A stretch of 64,000 bases of DNA from Nemertoderma westbladi (lineage: Eukaryota > Xenacoelomorpha > Nemertodermatida > Nemertodermatidae), in NCBI GenBank assembly GCA_032718475.1, contig JAUCBJ010006511.1, forward strand, positions 26,005-90,004, in the 5' to 3' direction. Below, in pieces: positions 42,536 to 52,900 of this stretch. Each line of letters starts with the position of its first letter. Within the stretch, counting starts at the first letter, position 1. The position numbers and the translations under genes are program-made. The notes below the pieces were generated by a model. That model saw nothing but the letters and a program-made list of their open reading frames with translations. It did not search any database and had not been told where the DNA came from.

Positions 42536-43413
42536 ACCGTGGGCTCGTGCTTGTAACACGAGGGCTCGTGTTAGTCAACACGAGGGCTCGTGTTAGTCAA
42601 CACGAGGGCTCGTGCTTGTAACACGAGGGCTCGTGCTTGTAACACGAGGGCTCGTGCTTGTAACACGAGGGCTCGTGCTTGTAACACGAGGGCTCGTGCT
42701 TGTAACACGAGGGCTCGTGCTTGTAACACGAGGGCTCGTGTTAGTCTACACGAGGGCTCGTGTTAGTCAACACGAGGGCTCGTGCTTGTAACACGAGGGC
42801 TCGTGTTAGTCTACACGAGGGCTCGTGTTAGTCAACACGAGGGCTCGTGCTTGTAACACGAGGGCTCGTGCTTGTAACACGAGGGCTCGTGCTTGTAACA
42901 CGAGGGCTCGTGCTTGTAACACGAGGGCTCGTGTTAGTCTACACGAGGGCTCGTGTTAGTCAACACGTGGGCTCGTGCTTGTAACACGAGGGCTCGTGCT
43001 TGTAACACGAGGGCTCGTGCTTGTAACACGAGGGCTCGTGCTTGTAACACGAGGGCTCGTGCTTGTAACACGAGGGCTCGTGCTTGTAACACGGGGGCTC
43101 GTGTTAGTTAACACGAGGGCTCGTGCTTGTAACACGAGGGCTCGTGCTTGTAACACGAGGGCTCGTGCTTGTAACACGAGGGCTCGTGTTAGTCTACACG
43201 AGGGCTCGTGTTAGTCAACACGAGGGCTCGTGCTTGTAACACGAGGGCTCGTGCTTGTAACACGAGGGCTCGTGCTTGTAACACAAGGGCTCGTGCTTGT
43301 AACACGAGGGCTCGTGCTTGTATGTAACACGAGGGCTCGTGCTTGTAACACGAGGGCTCGTGCTTGTAACACGAGGGCTCGTGCTTGTAACACGAGCCGT
43401 GAGCCCTCGTGTT
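42536..43413. repeat. Hairpin-forming 21/22-bp minisatellite, about 40 copies
   Basis: Every unit has CTCGTG and CACGAG flanking a short loop, so each can form a hairpin. Three unit types occur: loop CTTGTAA (21 bases), TTAGTCAA (22) and TTAGTCTA (22). Runs of the first alternate with TTAGTCTA-TTAGTCAA pairs. The final unit is in inverted orientation (AGCCCTCGTGTTAG at about 43398-43413). Short ORFs on both strands are repeat artefacts. Confidence 0.95.
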
Positions 43414-45200
43414 AGAATATATTTTTTTCATCTCCCTTCGCGGGATCCCTCTCCCCTCCGTATATATTATAATGGCGCACAAAAATTTATTTTTTTATTC
43501 AACAAAATTGCATTGTAACGGATTTATCGTAAAAGTAAACGCGTTTCGTAAGTTGAAGATTTTAGTTTTTTTCCCATAAATATACAACATACATGGATAC
43601 AAGTGAAACAAAAGCGATTTAATTTCGTAATTTTTACCTTCACGTACATTGGCTTGATTTACTAAAATGGTGAACATTCCTGTACAACAGTGTACCGGTA
43701 CTATATAGACTGCTGTACGTGTTCTTCTCTATCTTCTGTCTACATCCGCTACTTTCCATTTTTCTGGCTTGCAGTTTATAACTTTAACTGCAGTATTAGG
43801 CCTAACGATATTCCCAATAAAATTCATGCCGACTGCGCGGTGAATAAAAAGGTAAATTTGTGGAAAAAACATACGTATTATAAAATATGTATAATTAAAT
43901 AACGTAATAGTCGAACGCATTTTAAACAACCATGTTCAGCATGATTAAGCAATTAAAATAAATTATGTTATTTATATATGATATTTCGAGTCAGTGTGAC
44001 TCTTTTTCATGTATTCAAAGTAATTAATAGTAATTTAATAATTTGTTTTTTCAAATGTTAATATAAATAGTATATTAAATTATGCCACTTAACACATGCT
44101 GAATTGCTGAGCAAGTGTATTTTGAGCAGGAAGCTATACCGGTATGTGTGTTGGGATATTGTGATATTGATTTCCCTTTGGTAGTATTGTCATTGTGTGC
44201 TCATTATTATACTTCATATGTTAACAGTAAGTAAACTTGTGTAAAGGTGAATGTCCAGGTATTTATTAGATATTTTTTGACGGGTAATTGCAATTTAGTC
44301 TATGCCAATCAGCGCTTTTCGATATCTGTGATATCAAAACTTATTGATATTGATTTAACATTTTTCCAGTTATCATGAGTTAAAGTTTTTTAGACCCCGG
44401 ATTTGCTAATAAACTCTTTGCTAACCAATTGCAGCCGTGTTATTACTTACCGGTACGGAAGCCAATATTATAGTACTGTGAACTGAAACTGAAATCGAAC
44501 TGAAATTGTTGTGAAATTTGTCTTGTTGTTTCTTCAAACTGAAACTTAAATTTCGTTGAAACTGAAACTACATATAACTGAAGCTTGATATCTTGGAATA
44601 TGGAATAGGACTGAATTCCGTAAAGATTTAAAACTGGAAGTATAATAAGTTATATAAATTGGAAATATATATAGTAATTAATTATTTAATACAATAAAAT
44701 GATTTTATTTATAGTTATTCTAACCAAAAGTATTTAAACGAAAGAAAATAGAACAGTAAAATAAAATGGCAATTAGTATTTAATTATTTTTATTGTGTTC
44801 AAAAACGTATAAACTATGACCTTAGCTATTATTTGTCTTCTATAATATATTTTGTTGTTACCGTGCGAAATATTACGATAACATTGAAAATATTTTCATT
44901 AACCTGGGGGATATTCGTGTCTATTCTGTCTCTAAAAGACCCCCCCCCCCCCCCCCCCCCCCCCTGCATAATACGCATCAGTAGTTAATTTACCAATATC
45001 GTAGTAGTTGCATAGACGATTTTTTAAACATAACAATATGTATATGTGTGCAAATGGTTTTATAAATGTATTGTTCTGTAATATTTTTTGTTTTCTGAAC
45101 TTCCCTACTCTGTACATATTTACTAATATTATTATTATTATTATTAAATCGAAACTGTTGTTTTCATGCTTTGATTATTACATGTGAACAATCGAATTCC
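43414..45200. other. AT-rich intergenic sequence with poly-C run
   Basis: No gene is supported. A 24-base poly-C lies at 44941-44964 and (ATT)n at about 45127-45146. Short CTGAAACTGAAAT-type repeats occur near 44480-44570. Confidence 0.55.
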
Positions 45201-45214
45201 TGATTGCCTGGTTT

Positions 45215-47786
45215 ATTGTAGGCGAGATAGGAGGCGGTGTGGGGGAAGGGAATTCCCGTCTTGGAGGAGGCGGTGTGGCGGAAGGGAATTCCCATCTCGG
45301 AGGAGGCAGTGTGGGGGAAGGGAATTCCCGTCTTGGAGGAGGCGGTGTGGGGGAACGGAATTCCCGTCTCGGAGGAGGCGGTGTGGGGGGAGGGAATTCC
45401 TGTCTTGGAGGAGGTGGTGTGGGGGAAGGGAATTCCCATCTCGGAGGAAGCGGTGTGTGGGTGAAGGGAATTCCCGTCTCGGCTGATAGGAGGTGGTGTG
45501 GGGGGAAGGGAATTCCCGTCTCGGCTGATATGAGGCGGTGTGGGGGAAGGGAATTCCCGTCTCGGCTGATAGGAGGCGGTGCAGGGGGAGGGAATTCCCA
45601 TCTCGGAGAAGTCAGTGTGGGGGAAGGGAATTCCCGTCTTGGCTGATAGGAGGGGGTGTGGGGGAAGGGAATTCCCATCTCGGCTGATAGGAGGCGGTGG
45701 TGTGGGGGAAGGGAATTCCCATCTCAGAGGAGGCGGTGTCGGGGAAGGGAATTCCCGTCTCAGAGGAGGCTGTGTGGGGGAAGGGAATTCCTGTCTCGGC
45801 TGATAGGGGGCGGTGTGGGGTATGAGAATTCCCGCCTCGGCTGATTGGAGGCGGTGTGGGGAAGGGAATTCCCGTCTTGGCTGATAGGAGGCGGTGTGGG
45901 GGAGGGAATTCCCGTCTCGGAGGAGGCGGTGTGGGGGAAGGGAATTCCCGTCTCGGAGGAGGCAGTGTGGGGGGAGGGAATTCCCGTCTTGGAGGAGGTG
46001 GTGTGGGGGAAGGGAATTCCCATCTCGGAGGAAGCGGTGTGTGGGTGAAGGGAATTCCTGTCTCGGCTGATAGGAGGCGGTGCGGGGGAAGGGAATTCCC
46101 GTCTCAGCTGATAGGAAGCGATGTGGGGGAAGGGAATTCCCATCTCGGCTGATAGGAGGCGGTGCAGGGGGAGGGAATTCCCGTCTCAGCTGATAGGAGG
46201 CGGTGTGGGGGAAGGGAATTCCCGTCTCGGAGGAGGTGGTGTGGGGGAAGGGAATTCCCATCTCAGAGGAGGTGGTGTGGGGGAAGGGAATTCCCGTCTC
46301 GGATGAAGTGGTGTGGGTGAAGGGAATTCCCGTCTCGGCTGATAGGAGGTGGTGTGGGGGAAGGGAATTCCCGTCTCGGCTGATAGGAGGTGGTGTGGGG
46401 GAAGGGAATTCCGGTCTTGGCTGATAGGAGGCGGTGCGGGGGAAGGGAATTCCTGACTCGGAGGAGGCGGTGTGGGGGAAGGGAATTCCCATCTCGGCTG
46501 ATAGGAGGTGGTGTGGGGGAAGGGAATTCCGGTCTTGGCTGATAGGAGGCGGTGCGGGGGAAGGGAATTCCTGACTCCGAGGAAGCGGTGTGGGGGAAGG
46601 GAATTCCCGTTTCGGCTGATAGGAGGTGGTGTGGGGGAAGGGAATTCCGGTCTTGGCTGATAGGAGGCGGTGTGGGGGAAGGGAATTCCTGACTCGGAGG
46701 AGGCGGTGTGGGGGAAGGAAATTCCCGTCTCGGCTGATAGGAGGCGGTGCGGGGGAAGGGAATTCCTGACTCAGAGGAGGCGGTGTGGGGGAAGGGAATT
46801 CCCGTCTCGGCTGATAGGAGGCGGTGCGGGGGAAGGGAATTCCTGACTCGGAGGAGGCGGTGTGGGGGAAGGGAATTCCCGTCTCAGCTGATAGGAGGCG
46901 GTGCGGGGGAAGGGAATTCCTGACTCGGAGGAGGCGGTGTGGGGGAAGGGAATTCCCGTCTCGGCTGATAGGAGGCGGTGCGGGGGAAGGGAATTCCTGA
47001 CTCGGAGGAGGCGGTGTGGGGGAAGGGAATTCCCATCTCGGCTGATAGGAGGCGGTGTGGGGGAAGGGAATTCCCGTCTCGGCTGATAAGGTGGTGTGGG
47101 GGAAGGGAATTCCGGTCTTGGCTGATAGGAGGCGGTGCGGGGGAAGGGAATTCCTGACTCGGAGGAGGCGGTGTGGGGGAAGGGAATTCCCGTCTCGGCT
47201 GATAGGAGGCGGTGTGGGGGAAGGGAATTCCTGACTCGGAGGAGGCGGTGTGGGGGAAGGGAATTCCCGTCTCGGCTGATAGGAGGTGGTGTGGGGGAAG
47301 GGAATTCCGGTCTTGGCTGATAGGAGGCGGTGCGGGGGAAGGGAATTCCTGACTCGGAGGAGGCGGTGTGGGGGAAGGGAATTCCCATCTCGGCTGATAG
47401 GTGGTGGTGTGGGGGAAGGGAATTCTCGTCTCGGCTGATAGGAGGCGGTGTGGGGGAAGGAAATTCCCGTCTCGGCTGATAGGAGGCGGTGTGGGGAAGG
47501 GAATTCCCGTCTCGGCTGATAGGAGGCGGGGGGGGGGGGGAATTCCCATCTCGGCTGATAAGAGGCGGTGTGGGGGGAGGGAATTCCCGTCTCAGAGGAG
47601 GCGGGGTGGGGGAAGGGAATTCCCGTCTCAGCTGATAGGAGGCGGTGTGGGAGAAGGAATTCCCGTCTCGACTGATAGGAGGCGGTGTGGGGTAAGGGAA
47701 TTTCCACCTTGGCTTATAGGAGGCGGTGTGGGGGGAGGGATTTCCCGTCTCGGCTGATAGGAGGCGGTGTGGCGGAAGGGAATTCC
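45215..47786. repeat. 41/36-bp GGGAATTCCC minisatellite, left block
   Basis: Head-to-tail units contain GGAGGCGGTGTGGGGGAAGG then GAATTCCCGTCTCGG. They end either CTGATA (41 bases) or without it (36 bases). Variants include GGAATTCCTGACTCGG and GGAATTCCGGTCTTGG. Nearly every unit keeps the palindrome GGGAATTCC(C). It encodes stop-poor frames on both strands (up to 847 codons), which are artefacts. The block is interrupted at 47787 by an RTE-like insertion. Confidence 0.95.
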
Positions 47787-49972
47787 TACTACTATGATCG
47801 GCATGCTGCATTGCAGCTGCATTTTTAAGAATGCTGTGCCGGCTTGTCAACAAAATTGCACCGCCACAACTCCCTATCACCCATGACATTTGCTAGATCA
47901 TCCGCATCTTTAAGGCCAGTGTCCTTTAAGATGCGTCTCAAGAAAGTCATGGGCTGTCCACCATGCTTATTCACTCCATGAGGCTGCCAAAGTACAAGAT
48001 TATGCACTGGCTGGTCCTCACGGCGAAAGCAATGTCCTGCAAAGCGGAGGCGATTTTGTTCTAGTGTCAAGCTTGGGGGAACCAATGAGACACCTCCAAT
48101 GTTATATAGTGTCTGGTTGGAGATGTGTGCATTGTACTTGACACAATGAACCCGGCGTAGCATTCTTGTGAATGTGCCATCCAGAGATTTGGTGTCCTCA
48201 GTAGTTAGAGCCCAGCATGGACTCCCGTAGAGGAGTACTGGAACTACTGCTGCTCTAAATAATCGGACCTTAAGTTTCCGATTAATTCTCGGTGACTTCC
48301 AAATCCTGGAAAGCCTATTCAAGGCTGCCCATGCCTTTCCCTTACGTATTCGAAGGTCCTCACCTGACTTCCGGATCCATGATCCCAGGTAACAGAAGTC
48401 GTCCACATGCTCAAGCATACCATCCTTTGAGCTTATGCTCATCCGATCAGAGACTTGCTGAGGACTTTCAAAGTTAACTGTCAGAATTTTGGTCTTTCTG
48501 GAGTTAATAAAAAGACCAACACTAGAAGCAGCATGTTCTAATGAGCTGAGGAGCCGTTGGGCTCCCTCTAATGATTCTGATAGTACTCCTAAGTCATCAG
48601 CAAAGTCTAGATCAGTTAGGTACTTGGCAGGATTTCCTCGACTTCTGGAGCCAGTAGGTGGAGTTATCATCACCCCATCATCATTATAATGATCTAAGGA
48701 CATGCGTAGAACATAGTCAACCACAATAATGAACAAGAATGGTGCAAGTGTGTCTCCTTGGAGGACGCCCCACAACACTTCAAATGGTTCTGTGTCACCG
48801 TCAACAGTAGACACAAATGTTGTCGAACCATCATATACTGATCTGATTGCTGCAATAATTTCATCAGGAATCCCATATAATGAAAGTATGCTGAACATAC
48901 GTGAGCGAGAGACTGAATCAAAGGCCTTGAAGAAGTCAACAAAGGTAACAGCCAGATGCCTGTCTTTCTTTTTTGATAACTCTTCAATTATCCTTCTAAG
49001 TGCCAAAATGGGCTCCATGGTCCCACGACCTTTACGGAACCCATTCTGATTTCCACGGAGCAGTCTCTCAATGGGATCCCTGATGCGATTTAATAGAATC
49101 CTATTGTATAGCTTTGCAGCAATCGAGATCAATGAGATTCCCCGAAAAGAACCATAGAGTGTTAGGTTGCCCTTCTTGGGAACTGGCACCAACTTATTTG
49201 TTTTCATTTCTTGTGGGACTCTTGTTGTTCGGTACATGTCTACTATGATGGGATAGATGAGCTTTAAACACTCAGGTATTTTAAAGACCTCAGGGGGAAC
49301 ACCATCTACTCCACTGGCACGATTGGTCTTAATGCTCTTTGCTGCAGCCTTCACTTCTGCAAAGGAGATATCGCCAATGGGAATATCTGGGAGTACAGAC
49401 TCAGACACTTTTACTTCTATAAAGTTATCAGGCAATACCCTGTCATTATTGAGGAGCTTTTCAAAGTGGGCTTTCCAACCATTGAGGCGATCGGCTGGTG
49501 ATTCAGCCTTAACCTTGGTGGTTGGTTGGCTTTTCCGCCCAGTAAGCAGATTGATCGATTTCCATGCCTGGGATGATTGCCTGCTGTCGTCAGCATCATT
49601 GATGGCATCAACCTGTTGGTTTATTAGCTCCTGTAGATTAGCAGAGTACTGCCTGTTCAGGGACCTAGATGCAGCCTTAACTGCATTCTTGGCCGCTGTA
49701 GTCTGTTTGAGTCGGGACTCTTTGTGCGCCTTATGAAGGTCATTTCGGCACTTCTGAATTTTGTTGTCAGTCCAGGGGGCCCTTTTCCTGTTTCGAGGGT
49801 ATACAGGAACTGTTTCTGCAGCTGCTAACTTAACTGCTTCTGTAAAGGCAGTATAGCCCTCACAGTGATCTGCCGCCTCAGAGGCAAGAGCCTCATACCT
49901 GTTGCTCAGCTGTAGTGTGAAGCTGGATCTCACACTTGGCTGTTGCAACAGAGAGGACCAGTCATGCCGCGG
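47787..49972 (-). mobile_element. RTE-like non-LTR retrotransposon, copy 2, inserted in the array
   Basis: A 2186-base insertion flanked by AGGGAATTCC (47777-47786 and 49973-49982), a probable 10-base target duplication. The 3' end is on the left (GATCATAGTAGTA on the minus strand). The 5' end is truncated within the endonuclease-RT linker. The empty site is preserved at about 53637-53646 in a duplicated part of the array. Confidence 0.92.
47825..49972 (-). CDS. RTE-like reverse transcriptase, partial
   Basis: The open frame spans the whole insertion to TAA at 47825-47827, about 715 codons, with no native ATG. It differs from the copy at 27181 by a handful of residues (for example LAVTFVDFF versus LAVIFVDFF, ALTTEDTK versus ALTAEDTK). 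RT motifs DFFKAFDSV, GVLQGDTLAPFLF and LDFADDLGVL are intact. Endonuclease is missing. Confidence 0.87.
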   Translation of the reverse strand, partial: PRHDWSSLLQQPSVRSSFTLQLSNRYEALASEAADHCEGYTAFTEAVKLAAAETVPVYPRNRKRAPWTDNKIQKCRNDLHKAHKESRLKQTTAAKNAVKAASRSLNRQYSANLQELINQQVDAINDADDSRQSSQAWKSINLLTGRKSQPTTKVKAESPADRLNGWKAHFEKLLNNDRVLPDNFIEVKVSESVLPDIPIGDISFAEVKAAAKSIKTNRASGVDGVPPEVFKIPECLKLIYPIIVDMYRTTRVPQEMKTNKLVPVPKKGNLTLYGSFRGISLISIAAKLYNRILLNRIRDPIERLLRGNQNGFRKGRGTMEPILALRRIIEELSKKKDRHLAVTFVDFFKAFDSVSRSRMFSILSLYGIPDEIIAAIRSVYDGSTTFVSTVDGDTEPFEVLWGVLQGDTLAPFLFIIVVDYVLRMSLDHYNDDGVMITPPTGSRSRGNPAKYLTDLDFADDLGVLSESLEGAQRLLSSLEHAASSVGLFINSRKTKILTVNFESPQQVSDRMSISSKDGMLEHVDDFCYLGSWIRKSGEDLRIRKGKAWAALNRLSRIWKSPRINRKLKVRLFRAAVVPVLLYGSPCWALTTEDTKSLDGTFTRMLRRVHCVKYNAHISNQTLYNIGGVSLVPPSLTLEQNRLRFAGHCFRREDQPVHNLVLWQPHGVNKHGGQPMTFLRRILKDTGLKDADDLANVMGDRELWRCNFVDKPAQHS

Positions 49973-52900
49973 AGGGAATTCCCGTCTTGGCTGATAGGAG
50001 GCGGTGTGGGGAAGGGAATTCCCGTCTCGGCTGATAGGAGGCGGTGTGGGGGAAGGGAATTCCCATCTCGGAGGTGGTGGTGTGGGGGAAGGGAATTCCC
50101 GTCTCGGCTGATAGGAGGCAGTGTGGGGGAAGGGAATTCCCGTCTCAGCTGATAGGAGGCGGTGTGGGGGAAGGGAATTCCCGTCTCAGCTGATAGGAGG
50201 CGGTGTGGGGGAAGGGAATTCCCGTCTCGGCTGATAGGAGGAGGTGTGGGGGAAGGGAATTACCATCTCGGAGAAGTCAGTGTGGGGGAAGGGAATTCCC
50301 ATCTCGGAGGAGGCAGTGTGGGGGAATGGAATTCCCATCTCGGAGGAAGTGGTGTGGGGGAAGGAAATTCCCGTCTCAGCTGATAGGGGGCAGTGTGAGG
50401 TATGAGAATTCCCGCCTCGGCTGATAGGAGGCAGTGTGGGGGAAGGGAATTCCTGTCTCGGCTGATAGGAGGCGGTGTGGGGGAAGGGAATTCCTGTCTC
50501 GACTGATAGGAGGCGGTGTGGGGGAATGGAATTCCCCTCTCGGAGGAGGCGGTGTGGGGGAAGGGAATTCCCATCTCGGCTGATAGGAGGTGGTGTGAGG
50601 GAAGGGAATTCCCGTCTCGGAGGAGGCAGTGTGGGGGGAAGGGAATTCCCGTCTCAGCTGATAGGAGGCGGTGTGGGGAAGGGAATTCCCGTCTTGGCTG
50701 ATAGGAGGCGGTGTGGGGGAAGGGAATTCCCGTCTCGGCTAATAGGGGGTGGTGTGGGGGAAGGGAATTCCTGTCTCGGCTGATAGGAGGCAGTTGGGGG
50801 AAGGGAATTCCCATCTCGGCTGATATGAGGCGGTGTGGGGGAATGGAATTCCCATCTCGGAGGAGGCAGTGTGGGGGAAGGGAATTCCCGTCTCGCCTCA
50901 TAGGAGGTGGTGTGAGGGAAGGGAATTCCCGTCTTGGAGGAGGCGGAGTGGGGGAAGGGAATTTCCGTCTTGGCTGATAGGAGGCGGTGTGGGGGAAGGT
51001 AATTCCCGTCTCAGCTGATAGGAGGCGGTGTGGGGGAAGGGAATTCCCGTCTTGGCTGATAGGAGGTGGTGTGGGGGAAGGGAATTCCCGTCTCGGCTGA
51101 TAGGAGGCAGTGTGGGGGAAGGGAATTCCCGTTTTGGCTGATAAGAGGCGGTGTGGTGGAAGGGAATTCCCGTCTCTGAGGAGGCGGTGTGGGGGAAGGG
51201 AATTCCCGTCTCAGCTGATAAGAGGCGGTGAGGGGGAAGGGAATTCCTGTCTCAGAGGAGGCGGTGTGGGGGAAGGGAATTCCCATCTCGGCTGATAGGA
51301 GGTGGTGTGGGGGAAGGGAATTCCGGTCTTGGCTGATAGGAGGCGGTGCGGGGGAAGGGAATTCCTGACTCGGAGGAAGCGGTGTGGGGGAAGGGAATTC
51401 CCGACTCGGAGGAGGCAGTGTGGGGGAAGGGAATTCCCGTCTCGGCTGATAGGAGGCGGTGCGGGGGAAGGGAATTCCTGACTCGGAGGAGGCAGTGTGG
51501 GGGAAGGGAATTCCCGTCTCGGCTGATAGGAGGTGGTGTGGGGGAAGGGAATTCCGGTCTTGGCTGATAGGAGGCGGTGCGGGGGAAGGGAATTCCTGAC
51601 TCGGAGGAGGCGGTGTGGGGGAAGGAAATTCCCGTCTCGGCTGATAGGAGGCGGTGCGGGGGAAGGGAATTCCTGACTCGGAGGAGGCGGTGTGGGGGAA
51701 GGGAATTCCCGTCTCGGCTGATAGGAGGCGGTGCGGGGGAAGGGAATTCCTGACTCGGAGGAGGCGGTGTGGGGGAAGGGAATTCCCGTCTCGGCTGATA
51801 GGAGGCAGTGCGGGGGAAGGGAATTCCTGACTCGGAGGAGGCGGTGTGGGGGAAGGGAATTCCCGTCTCGGCTGATAGGAGGCGGTGCGGGGGAAGGGAA
51901 TTCCTGACTCGGAGGAGGCGGTGTGGGGGGAAGGGAATTCCCATCTCGGCTGATAGGAGGCGGTGTGGGGGAAGGGAATTCCCGTCTCGGCTGATAGGAG
52001 GTGGTGTGGGGGAAGGGAATTCCGGTCTTGGCTGATAGGAGGCGGTGCGGGGGAAGGGAATTCCTGACTCGGAGGAGGCGGTGTGGGGGAAGGGAATTCC
52101 CGTCTCGGCTGATAAGAGGCGGTGCGGGGGAAGGGAATTCCTGACTCGGGGGAGGCGGTGTGGGGGAAGGGAATTCCCGTCTCGGCTGATAGGAGGCGGT
52201 GCGGGGGAAGGGAATTCCGGTCTTGGCTGATAGGAGGCAGTGCGGGGGAAGGGAATTCCGGTCTCGGCTGATAAGAGGCGGTGCGGGGGAAGGGAATTCC
52301 TGACTCGGAGGAGGCGGTGTGGGGGAAGGGAATTCCCGTCTCGGCTGATAAGAGGCGGTGCGGGGGAAGGGAATTCCTGACTCGGGGGAGGCGGTGTGGG
52401 GGAAGGGAATTCCCGTCTCGGCTGATAGGAGGCGGTGCGGGGGAAGGGAATTCCGGTCTTGGCTGATAGGAGGCGGTGTGGGGGAAGGGAATTCCCGTCT
52501 CGGCTGATAGGAGGTGGTGTGGGGGAAGGGAATTCCGGTCTTGGCTGATAGGAGGCGGTGCGGGGGAAGGGAATTCCTGACTCGGAGGAGGCGGTGTGGG
52601 GGAAGGGAATTCCCGTCTCGGCTGATAAGAGGCGGTGCGGGGGAAGGGAATTCCTGACTCGGGGGAGGCGGTGTGGGGGAAGGGAATTCCCGTCTCGGCT
52701 GATAGGAGGTGGTGTGGGGGAAGGGAATTCCGGTCTTGGCTGATAGGAGGCGGTGCGGGGGAAGGGAATTCCTGACTCGGAGGAGGCGATGTGGGGGAAG
52801 GGAATTCCCATCTCGGCTGATAGGTGGTGGTGTGGGGGAAGGGAATTCTCGTCTCGGCTGATAGGAGGCGGTGTGGGGGAAGGAAATTCCCGTCTCGGCT

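Noticed and set aside
42536-43413. Possible CRISPR array
   Set aside because: Units are contiguous with no variable spacers, and the sequence is eukaryotic.
43690-43902. 70-codon ORF
   Set aside because: Composition-driven, no homology or context.
45164-47707. 847-codon minus-strand ORF and many similar proline-rich ORFs across 45-57 kb
   Set aside because: They are produced by the 41/36-bp minisatellite lacking stops in several frames; all frames share the same periodic peptide and there is no non-repeat domain.
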